DNA of 17,718 nt, taken from Bacillota bacterium. Lineage in GTDB: Bacteria > Bacillota > Clostridia > Peptostreptococcales > Thermotaleaceae. The notes beneath the pieces are model-generated. The model was not told where the DNA came from. It searched no databases and was given only the letters and a program-made list of their open reading frames with translations. Shown piece by piece: positions 8,781 to 15,022 of this stretch. The translations under genes were made by a program, and so were the position numbers. The stretch is from contig JAMNXX010000043.1 in NCBI GenBank assembly GCA_023623095.1, positions 1 through 17,718 on the forward strand, read 5' to 3'. Each line of letters opens with the position of its first letter. Within the stretch, counting starts at the first letter, position 1.

Positions 8781-9329
8781 ATGTTGAAATTTGCATTTAT
8801 TTTTGATGTAGGCAGCCCTGTTGGCGATGATCACCAAAAAGTATACGAAAATGCAGAAAGCTATAATTTGATTAAAGGCATCGGCAACTTAGAAAATGCC
8901 GAAGCATTAGTAAAAAAACTCGTCGACGAAGAAGGATATGAATTGCTGAATTTCTGTGGAGCGTTTGAACAAGAAATGCTGGATTCCTATCGAAAAGCAG
9001 TGGATAAATCCATAAAGATGGCAGTTGTCGACTATCTTCCTGAAGAAGCAGAAAAATTTGAAAAGCTAAAGGTTGTAGAGGAATATGGGATTATTATCGT
9101 CATGCGTGGCGTCACCGAAATGACCAAAGTCGAATTAAAAGGTGAGGGCCTTAATGCTTATGCGTATTTTGTAAAGGATTTGGATATGGCCAAAGAAGCT
9201 GCAAAAAAATTAGTTGCTGATGGCATCCACTTCATTGAGCTTTGCAGCTGGTTTGATCGTGAAAAAACAGAGGCGATTATTGATGCTATTGATGGAAAGG
9301 TGCCGGTAGGAACAGCAGGAACATTATAA
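8781..9329 (+). CDS. DUF6506-like protein with two homologous halves
   Basis: A 182-residue cytoplasmic protein without membrane segments. It resembles the small DUF6506 family (LKFAFIF at the start; family members end in an ELCGGFG-type motif). The N-terminal half (about 1-88) and C-terminal half (about 102-182) align with one another: NLENAEALVKKLV...LLNFCGAF...MAVVDY against DLDMAKEAAKKLV...FIELCSWF...VPVGTAG. This looks like duplication of a one-domain ancestor. Function is unknown. The ATG at 8781 follows GGGGGAAATAGTT; an upstream in-frame ATG lacks a good binding site. The gene diverges from the MerR/TipAS regulator and ends before the hairpin at 9476-9518. Confidence 0.8.
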   Translation: MLKFAFIFDVGSPVGDDHQKVYENAESYNLIKGIGNLENAEALVKKLVDEEGYELLNFCGAFEQEMLDSYRKAVDKSIKMAVVDYLPEEAEKFEKLKVVEEYGIIIVMRGVTEMTKVELKGEGLNAYAYFVKDLDMAKEAAKKLVADGIHFIELCSWFDREKTEAIIDAIDGKVPVGTAGTL

Positions 9330-9475
9330 GCAAACTGCTCTCCTAAACAATAATGATTATGCTCAAATATCCCTATCTCATATTCATCGTTCAATATGCT
9401 AAAAAGAGTACCATTCAGTTGAAAAAAATATTTTCAGCTGCTTGCCGGAAATAAACCAGAAGCACCTGAAAGCAC

Positions 9476-9518
9476 AAAGGACGGTTCTTTTTATTTCGTA
9501 AAAAGAACCGTCCTTTTT
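9476..9518. terminator. Long perfect hairpin, likely bidirectional terminator
   Basis: A perfect 17-bp stem (AAAGGACGGTTCTTTTT at 9476-9492 with its complement at 9500-9516) with a 7-base loop, closing in T residues on the plus strand. It lies about 150 bases past the DUF6506-like gene and can end its transcript. A near-identical hairpin lies at 11878-11919. The GGACGGTTCT/AGAACCGTCC core recalls palindromic elements scattered in clostridial genomes, from memory only. Confidence 0.7.
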
Positions 9519-9668
9519 CATGAGAACTGCACATTTTCTAATACTTCGCCGGTTAAAAATTACATTTATTTTAGGCTCCTACTATTTTTTATATTGATAA
9601 AGCTCATCAGGGTTGTCAATACTCGCTTCAAGTCCCAAAGCTTTATTGACCGGTAAAGAAAAACAAAT
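9476..9668. repeat. Left copy of a ~193-bp direct repeat flanking the flavoenzyme gene
   Basis: It aligns with 11880-12073 in the same orientation. Bases 9599-9668 differ from 12004-12073 at about 5 of 70 positions, and the non-coding segment from CGCCGGTTAAAAATT to the poly-T differs at about 2 of 44. The hairpin loop and the bases just after it are less alike. The block holds the hairpin and the 3' end of a PII-like gene. The two copies start 2404 bp apart. Confidence 0.88.
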
Positions 9669-9671
9669 AGC
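9582..9671 (-). pseudogene. 3' remnant of a PII-like gene
   Basis: In one minus-strand frame, 29 codons ending in TAG encode the C-terminus of the PII-like protein found intact at 12002-12715. The stretch from ICFSLPVNKALG through EASIDN is identical, then it reads PDELYQYKK instead of FDEL. An in-frame TAA (9672-9674) lies directly before it and homology fades upstream, so the rest of the gene is missing. Third codon positions are mostly unchanged, suggesting a fairly recent duplication or gene conversion. Confidence 0.82.
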
Positions 9672-9704
9672 TTAATCCATAAACAATTCTTCAGCTTACT
9701 GCAG

Positions 9705-9799
9705 CCTTCAAAAGCCCTAAATTGGGATAAAAACCGGCAATCGCCGCCGCCCAAAACGCCGGGGCTGTCCTTCAAAAGTACCAAAATTGAATAAAAACC
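9705..9799. repeat. Two imperfect 31-bp tandem repeats with 64-bp period
   Basis: Bases 9705-9735 and 9769-9799 both begin CCTTCAAAAG and end with ATAAAAACC, with about 25 of 31 positions equal. Between them lies a GC-rich insert with CCGGC (9734-9738) and GCCGG (9758-9762), able to form a short stem. Read on the minus strand the two units encode related peptides (GFYSILVLLKD and GFYPNLGLLKA) but in different frames, so the stretch looks like decayed coding sequence. Origin unknown. Confidence 0.5.
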
Positions 9800-9806
9800 C
9801 AAATCC

Positions 9807-9835
9807 TTGAAATAATAATTCTGAATCAATATGGT
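9807..9835 (+). promoter_or_regulatory. Candidate promoter of the flavoenzyme gene
   Basis: TTGAAA (9807-9812) and TATGGT (9830-9835) are separated by 17 bases. Transcription would begin just before the AAAGGAGA ribosome binding site, giving a leader of roughly 15-20 bases. Confidence 0.4.
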
Positions 9836-9857
9836 TTTCTAGAAAGGAGAAATTTTC

Positions 9858-11795
9858 ATGCCAACTCTATTTGAAAAAGTAAAAATAGGCAATTTAGAAC
9901 TGAAAAACCGTGTTTTTATGGCACCGATGGGATTTTCACACACCGATCCCGATGGCGGATACTCCGACCGTCAGATCGAATATTATGTAGAACGTGCTAG
10001 GGGTGGTTTTGGGCTGATTTATCCTACAGCGACCATGGTCACAACTGAATTTGAACCTGCCCCTATGCCCAATGTGCTGGAAACTTATTCTCATGCAACA
10101 CGTCTTGCAATTTTATGTGAAAAGGTGCATCATTATGGAGCAAAAGTGTGTTCGCAGCTTTCCCTGGGACTAGGCCGCGTATCCTTTATCGACCCTTTCA
10201 CCCCACCGAAATCTGCCAGCGCCATTCCTTCTTTTTTCTTCCCTGATCTGATTTGTACCCCTTATACAAAAGAAGAAATTAAATTTCTGGTAGATAAATT
10301 CGGTTATGCTGCATTGCTTGCAAAAAATGCAGGTGCAGACGCTATTGAAATACATGCTTATGGAGGCTATTTAATCGATCAATTCCTTACTCCTCTGTGG
10401 AACAAGCGCACCGATGAATACGGAGGCAGCCTTGAAAACAGGCTTCGAATCGTGTATGAGCTACGGGATGCCGTATGGGAAAATTGCGGCAAGGACTTCC
10501 CCCTGATCATTAAATTGACTCCTGATCATCAGATCGAAGGCGGAAGAACCCTTGACGAAGGCATTGAAATGCTCAAGGCTCTGGACGATGCCGGATTTAC
10601 CGCATTCCACTTGGATTTAGGCACGTATGAATGTTGGTATAATGCTGTCACAACCGTGTATCAAGAAGAAGGCGTGCAGCTTTATCTGGCTGAAGCTGCT
10701 AAAAAAGCAGGAATTAAAACTCCTCTTCTTGTTCAAGGAAAACTGGGAAATCCTGTGTTGGCAGAAAAAGTAGTCAGCGAAGGTCTGGCAGAATTAATAG
10801 GACTTGGCCATCCTTCCCTTACAGACCCCCACTGGCCTGCTAAAGTGAAACAGGGACGCTTTGAGGATATTGTTCCATGCATCGGCTGCAACGAATGCAT
10901 TTATACAAACCTTATCAATCAAAGGTTCTCCTGTGCCGTGAATCCTCGGATGGGCATGGAAAGAGATTATAATCTCTCCCCTGCTCGGGAAAAGCTTTCC
11001 GTTCTGGTTGTTGGAGCAGGTCCTGGTGGCATAACCGCTGCACTTACTGCCGCAGAACGCGGTTTTGATGTGGAACTGTGGGAACAATCAGACAGTTTGG
11101 GTGGAACCTTAAGAGCAGCGGGTGCACCGAAGTTCAAAGAAGCAGTGGCTAAATATGTGGAGTATTTAAAGGTACAGCTGTACAAAAGCAATGTAAGGGT
11201 ACGGGTAAATAAAACAGCTACAGCAGATGAAATTATAAAGAGAAACCCAGATGCCGTCATCATTGCCGGAGGTGCAAAACCTATCATCCCCAATATTCCG
11301 GGAATGGAAAAGATACAAGTGCTTGAAGCTACACAAATGTTAATGAACTGCGATAGGACGGGAAATAAAGTGGTGGTTCTAGGCGGAGGGCTTGTTGGCT
11401 GTGAAGCTGCCCTTCATCTGGATTATGAAGGAAAAGATGTTACCATCGTTGAGAAATTGGATGAAGTTCTCCTGACAGTAAAACATGCTACAAACAATGA
11501 TCTGGCCATTAAAAAAATGCTTTCAGACTCCAACATCAATATCATGACCGGTTCTACTCTCGTTTCTGCAGATACAGGTAAAGTCACCGTAAACAAGAAT
11601 GGAGAGAATATCGATATTCCTTGCGACACTTTGGTGATTGCTGTTGGCTATTGTTCCGACAAGAGCCTTGAAGAAGCATTGGAAGGAAAAATTGCCAAGG
11701 TAATTACGATCGGTGATAATCGAGAACCGGCAAAAATTATTGATGCGGTACATCAGGGCTTCCATACTGCAAGATTGCTAGAAGAGCTTGATTGA
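9858..11795 (+). CDS. NADH:flavin oxidoreductase, enoate reductase / 2,4-dienoyl-CoA reductase type
   Basis: A 645-residue enzyme with the three-part layout of this family. Residues 1-330 are an Old Yellow Enzyme-like FMN barrel (LFEKVKIGNLELKNRVFMAPMG; H166 in the HAYGGYLIDQFLTP active-site loop; RTDEYGGSLENR). A linker binds a [4Fe-4S] cluster through C341, C344, C347 and C359. An FAD/NAD(P)H-binding domain follows, with VVGAGPGG from about residue 384 and VLGGGLVG from about 507. Such enzymes reduce activated C=C bonds in enoates, dienoyl-CoA or steroid and bile-acid intermediates; the substrate here cannot be told. The start follows AAAGGAGA with 8-base spacing. The length is close to characterised clostridial enoate reductases. 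It stands alone, flanked by direct repeats, with hairpin terminators on both sides, consistent with insertion or rearrangement at this locus. Confidence 0.92.
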   Translation: MPTLFEKVKIGNLELKNRVFMAPMGFSHTDPDGGYSDRQIEYYVERARGGFGLIYPTATMVTTEFEPAPMPNVLETYSHATRLAILCEKVHHYGAKVCSQLSLGLGRVSFIDPFTPPKSASAIPSFFFPDLICTPYTKEEIKFLVDKFGYAALLAKNAGADAIEIHAYGGYLIDQFLTPLWNKRTDEYGGSLENRLRIVYELRDAVWENCGKDFPLIIKLTPDHQIEGGRTLDEGIEMLKALDDAGFTAFHLDLGTYECWYNAVTTVYQEEGVQLYLAEAAKKAGIKTPLLVQGKLGNPVLAEKVVSEGLAELIGLGHPSLTDPHWPAKVKQGRFEDIVPCIGCNECIYTNLINQRFSCAVNPRMGMERDYNLSPAREKLSVLVVGAGPGGITAALTAAERGFDVELWEQSDSLGGTLRAAGAPKFKEAVAKYVEYLKVQLYKSNVRVRVNKTATADEIIKRNPDAVIIAGGAKPIIPNIPGMEKIQVLEATQMLMNCDRTGNKVVVLGGGLVGCEAALHLDYEGKDVTIVEKLDEVLLTVKHATNNDLAIKKMLSDSNINIMTGSTLVSADTGKVTVNKNGENIDIPCDTLVIAVGYCSDKSLEEALEGKIAKVITIGDNREPAKIIDAVHQGFHTARLLEELD

Positions 11796-11877
11796 TCCTG
11801 CTACTGAAAATCTGGTAAATCGTTAAAAAGATTTCAGGCACCTGCTAGGTAATCCACCAAAATTATCAGGAAGTACA

Positions 11878-11919
11878 AAAAAGGACGGTTCTTTTTACTT
11901 CAAAAGAACCGTCCTTTTT
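11878..11919. terminator. Long perfect hairpin between convergent genes, bidirectional terminator
   Basis: A perfect 18-bp stem (11878-11895 with 11902-11919) with a 6-base loop; the stem ends are A5 and T5, so a T run follows the hairpin on both strands. It sits between the flavoenzyme gene on the plus strand and the PII-like gene on the minus strand and can end both transcripts. It is the counterpart of the hairpin at 9476-9518. Confidence 0.82.
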
Positions 11920-12073
11920 AAAATAATCTGTATATTTTCTAATGCTTTCGCCGGTTAAAAATTGCATTCATTTTAGGCTCCTACTATTTTTTTATGTTTG
12001 ATTAAAGCTCATCAAAGTTGTCAATACTCGCTTCAAGTCCCAAAGCTTTATTGACTGGTAAAGAGAAACAGAT
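11880..12073. repeat. Right copy of the ~193-bp direct repeat
   Basis: Counterpart of 9476-9668, same orientation. It includes the terminator hairpin, the 3' non-coding stretch and the last ~23 codons of the intact PII-like gene. The longest exact match between copies is about 39 bases, inside the coding part. Since here the block is continuous with a whole gene, this is probably the parental arrangement. Confidence 0.88.
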
Positions 12074-12715
12074 TCCTTTACCGGCTGTATTTAACCCAAC
12101 CTCCCGCGTAATATTCTCCATAATAGCAAGTTTGTTCTTCTGTGGTGCAAGGATTAGAACAAGGTCTTTCTCCGGTTGTATGGTTATGCCGAGATATTTT
12201 ATCGCTTCCTTTGAGCCCAAACCGCGTGCATGGACTAAAGTACCTCCGGTTGCTCCAGCAGCCTTCGCGGCCTCCATAACTTGCTCAAAATAGCCACTAT
12301 TTACAATCGTTATAATCAAATGGTAAGGTTCCTTTGATGTTGCAGCCATATCCTCACTTCCTATCTTTAAATTCTTTTCAGCCTGTTGAAGGGTCGTCGA
12401 AAGAACACGACTGGCGCTACTGATACTTATCGTACAGGCAACTCCTGTTCCTGGTTTGCTAAAATCAATTTTATCGTGAAGCTGCTCCACAATATAATTT
12501 GACATATCTTTTGTTTGGAGGCTTATTGAAATAATTTTTTTAGAGCTTCCGTAACCAAGAATATCATAAACTACAGACTTTGCTGAACCATATCCATAAG
12601 TCAATAAGGAAATTGGCATATTATTTTCCCTAAATAAGTCTTGCAAATCGTCCCCTAAATGAGAATCCACTATTGTAATCAGTGCTTCCAATTTAAACGC
12701 CAAACTATCTACCAT
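12002..12715 (-). CDS. Tandem PII-like (GlnB-fold) signalling protein linked to DUF1538
   Basis: A soluble 237-residue protein with two PII-like ferredoxin-fold halves, about residues 8-105 and 131-230. Matching segments are EALITIVDSHL with YHLIITIVNSGY at the starts and GTGVACTISISS with GKGICFSLPVNK at the ends; GATGGTLVHARG in the second half looks like the strongly conserved part of PII relatives. PII proteins are usually about 110 residues and trimeric, so a fused pair is unusual. The gene starts in a TAATG junction with the DUF1538 gene (one-base overlap, GGGGGG 7 bases before), indicating coupled translation. PII relatives commonly gate a transporter encoded beside them, so this one probably senses a nucleotide or metabolite and controls the DUF1538 protein; the ligand is unknown. 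Classical T-loop modification motifs were not recognised. Confidence 0.82.
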   Translation of the reverse strand: MVDSLAFKLEALITIVDSHLGDDLQDLFRENNMPISLLTYGYGSAKSVVYDILGYGSSKKIISISLQTKDMSNYIVEQLHDKIDFSKPGTGVACTISISSASRVLSTTLQQAEKNLKIGSEDMAATSKEPYHLIITIVNSGYFEQVMEAAKAAGATGGTLVHARGLGSKEAIKYLGITIQPEKDLVLILAPQKNKLAIMENITREVGLNTAGKGICFSLPVNKALGLEASIDNFDEL

Positions 12716-14466
12716 TAGTAACCCCCCGTTTCTTCGTTTATAGGCGGTTTTTGTTTAATATTATAAACCATGGGATCTTCTATGTCTACTGTTTCTTTGA
12801 ATTTTTTTCCATTATTTTCCTTTTTGTTCATTGTTGAAGCGCTTTTTACAGTATCTTTTTGAATCAAATCTGATGTATCGCCTAGAACATTGTTTGTATC
12901 CCCTTTGCTGGATTTTTCATCAAGCACATCAGCCGAACCTTGATCTTCTTGATCCGAAGAAGAATAATCCAACTCGATAATCGTATCCGCTACATCAGGA
13001 ATAACAACTTCCTTTGCTGCTTTTTTGGATTTCATCGCATAGGTTAAACCGAACAACTGAAGCGTAATAACCGGAGTCATCGCAACAAACGCAACAATAC
13101 CGAATGCATCCGTATAGATATTGCCTCCGACAGCTTCGCAAGCTCCTATAGCAAACGGCAGCATAAATGTTGCAGCAAGGGGGCCTGAAGCGACTGCTCC
13201 TGAATCAAATGCGATTGAAATAAAGAGAGGAGAAACAAAAAACGTTAGTGCAAGAGCGACTACATATCCCGGGATGACAAAATAAAGAATCGATAACCCT
13301 GTAACAATACGGAGCATAGCTAGTCCAACTGACACAGCAACTCCGATCGATAATCCGGTACTTATCGCCTTCGCTGAAATCGCCCCTGCTGTAACCTCTT
13401 CAACCTGCCTCTTTAAAATGAAAACTGCCGGTTCTGCAGCAACTACGAAATATCCGATAGCCAATCCAACAACGATCAATACCCAGGCGCTGTTATTTTC
13501 AACCAAGATATTTCCGATCTGATATCCTGCAGGCATAAAACCAACATTTACACTGGTTAAAAACAAAACAAGCCCTAAATAAGTATAGATGGTTCCAACA
13601 CCAATTTTCAATATCGTTTTTGTTCTCAAATGCAATCTAAAAATTTGAAATATAGCAAAAAGAAAGAGCATGGGAAATAGTGCTATCGCTACTTGCTTAA
13701 AATATTCAGGAAAATTAGAACCATAAAGCAAGGCGATGTCTGACATGGACTCAATCTCAGGAATAACCAGCGCACTGCCACCAGAAGGTGTAAAAAATCT
13801 TCCTAAAATTAAAACTGCGATGATCGGAAAAATAAGACAGAGAGAAATAAGGCCAAAGCTGTCTTCTTCTGTTGTCTTATCTCCACGAACCGATGCTAGG
13901 CCAAGTCCAAGAGCCATTACAAAAGGCACCATAATCGGACCTGTCGTTACTGCTCCGGATTCCCAAGCAATAGAAAGAAATTCCTTGCCGGTAAATCCAG
14001 AAAGAATAAAAGCCAGCAAATAACAGACAATCAATATATATGAAAGCGGCAACTGAAACAAGATTCGCAAAAAAGCCGCTATTACTGCCAAACCTACGCC
14101 CAGAGAAACAACAACGATAATAATAGAATCAGGCACGCCATTTATCTGTCCTGCCAACACAATCAAATCCGGCTCCGCTACAGTAATAAATACCCCTATG
14201 ACAAAAGTTAAAAATACGATCAGGAGCAGATTCCTGCTTTTTACTAATGAAGAACCGATTTTTTCTCCTATTGGAATTAAAGATACATCTACCCCTAGAT
14301 TAAAAAAGGTTATTCCCAAAATCATTAAAAAAGCGCTGACCAAAAACAAGATCGTGCTCCATAATGGCATTGGTGCTATCGTATAATTCAAGAGCAAGAC
14401 TAAAATAATGATTGGAATGACTGAAAAGGAAGACTCCTTTAATTTTTCCGACAATAATTTTAGCAC
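12715..14466 (-). CDS. DUF1538 family membrane protein with two homologous halves
   Basis: A 583-residue integral membrane protein, roughly twelve hydrophobic segments in two repeats (about 1-225 and 250-478). Each repeat carries the same landmarks: AEPDLIVLAGQI (97) against AEPAVFILKRQV (344), and SGAVTTGP (170) against SGAVASGP (422), each followed by a conserved hydrophobic segment. Such inverted or tandem repeats with small-residue motifs in membrane segments are typical of transporters, but DUF1538 has no substrate I can state. Residues 479-583 are a hydrophilic, largely acidic tail probably in the cytoplasm, a possible docking site for the PII-like partner. The GTG start (14464-14466) follows AGGTGAGGTGG. 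It is the first gene of the operon, under the control region at 14722-14780. Confidence 0.87.
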   Translation of the reverse strand: MLKLLSEKLKESSFSVIPIIILVLLLNYTIAPMPLWSTILFLVSAFLMILGITFFNLGVDVSLIPIGEKIGSSLVKSRNLLLIVFLTFVIGVFITVAEPDLIVLAGQINGVPDSIIIVVVSLGVGLAVIAAFLRILFQLPLSYILIVCYLLAFILSGFTGKEFLSIAWESGAVTTGPIMVPFVMALGLGLASVRGDKTTEEDSFGLISLCLIFPIIAVLILGRFFTPSGGSALVIPEIESMSDIALLYGSNFPEYFKQVAIALFPMLFLFAIFQIFRLHLRTKTILKIGVGTIYTYLGLVLFLTSVNVGFMPAGYQIGNILVENNSAWVLIVVGLAIGYFVVAAEPAVFILKRQVEEVTAGAISAKAISTGLSIGVAVSVGLAMLRIVTGLSILYFVIPGYVVALALTFFVSPLFISIAFDSGAVASGPLAATFMLPFAIGACEAVGGNIYTDAFGIVAFVAMTPVITLQLFGLTYAMKSKKAAKEVVIPDVADTIIELDYSSSDQEDQGSADVLDEKSSKGDTNNVLGDTSDLIQKDTVKSASTMNKKENNGKKFKETVDIEDPMVYNIKQKPPINEETGGY

Positions 14467-14721
14467 GAAACCACCTCACCTTTCATCATTTTTTAGAATG
14501 TTTTATTACAACAAAATATTATTAAACAAAGGATAGGGAAAAAGAAGGGTCAATATCCTGGGCTGCACTCCCTGAACGGATTGGAAAGAAAAGCAGAGTA
14601 TAGCAAAAACAAGATTCATAACCACACTGTTTTCCGATATCTCAAGGCTATGATTGCCTTTGACCTTGCTATGATTTATTATTTGATAAATTAAGAAAAA
14701 CAAATCAATTTTCATTATTTC
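14467..14721 (-). other. Leader region of the DUF1538-PII operon
   Basis: About 255 bases between the palindromes and the DUF1538 start. No riboswitch class was recognised. A second extended -10 box, TGCTATACT on the minus strand (14597-14605), lacks a convincing -35 but could give a shorter leader. A small stem AAGGC/GCCTT lies within 14645-14665. A 69-codon open frame on the minus strand has no good start signal and is probably not a gene. Confidence 0.4.
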
Positions 14722-14755
14722 ATTTAGGTCTAAATTTTCTTATTTAGACCTAAAT
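14722..14755. promoter_or_regulatory. Paired palindromic operator, two TTTAGNNCTAAA sites
   Basis: Two 14-base arms, ATTTAGGTCTAAAT (14722-14735) and ATTTAGACCTAAAT (14742-14755), are exact reverse complements separated by 6 bases. Each arm is itself a near-perfect palindrome (TTTAG-NN-CTAAA), so the element equals two dyads centred 20 bp apart, about two helical turns. It lies just downstream of the extended -10 box at 14772-14780, the position of a repressor operator. The TTTAGG/CCTAAA half-sites resemble those of some DtxR/MntR-family metal regulators, but this is only an analogy. Confidence 0.65.
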
Positions 14756-14771
14756 TTGCTCATTTATTTTG

Positions 14772-14780
14772 ATTATAGCA
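14772..14780 (-). promoter_or_regulatory. Extended -10 promoter of the DUF1538-PII operon
   Basis: On the minus strand the sequence reads TGCTATAAT, a consensus -10 hexamer with the TGn extension. No good -35 is present, which extended -10 promoters tolerate. Transcription would start near 14765 and cross the palindromes at roughly +10 to +43. Confidence 0.55.
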
Positions 14781-14921
14781 TATTTCATTCAAAAATAATA
14801 CTAAAATGCCATATATCGGGGCTAGCTTAAATTATTCCCTTATCCGCTTCTCCCTTCGTATGATATTTTGTACATGAGGCGTATCCTTGCTCTCTCCTGT
14901 TTCAAGCCTGACTCCAATAAA

Positions 14922-14958
14922 CAAAAAGGGGCACAGGGATTTTAAATCCCTGTCCCCC
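14922..14958 (-). terminator. Rho-independent terminator of the surface-protein gene
   Basis: On the minus strand GGGGACAGGGATTT pairs with AAATCCCTGTGCCCC (14 bp, one bulged base), followed by TTTTTG. It lies about 65 bases past the stop codon of the surface-protein gene. Confidence 0.82.
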
Positions 14959-15022
14959 AAACGATTGACATAGGACTGGCTTTTAAACAAGATGTCCATC
15001 AGGTATTGCGGTGTATCGTTCT

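Larger units (their letters stand above)
14756..15022. other. Intergenic region between the surface-protein gene and the DUF1538 operon
   Basis: About 265 bases with no gene. It holds the DUF1538 promoter at the left and the surface-protein terminator at 14922-14958; nothing else was recognised. Confidence 0.5.

Noticed and set aside
9415..9440. CAGTTGAAAA/TTTTCAGCTG hairpin after the DUF6506-like gene
   Set aside because: It is not followed by a T run and a much stronger terminator-like hairpin lies about 40 bases further on.
9566..9829. 87-codon minus-strand frame upstream of the flavoenzyme
   Set aside because: It reads the PII remnant in the wrong frame and runs through the decayed repeats, so it is a chance frame.
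14506..14715. 69-codon minus-strand frame in the DUF1538 leader
   Set aside because: No ribosome binding site, hydrophobic low-complexity composition, and it begins directly behind the operator-like palindromes.
14467..14721. Possible metal riboswitch in the DUF1538 leader
   Set aside because: I looked for conserved cores such as that of the yybP-ykoY class and did not find them.
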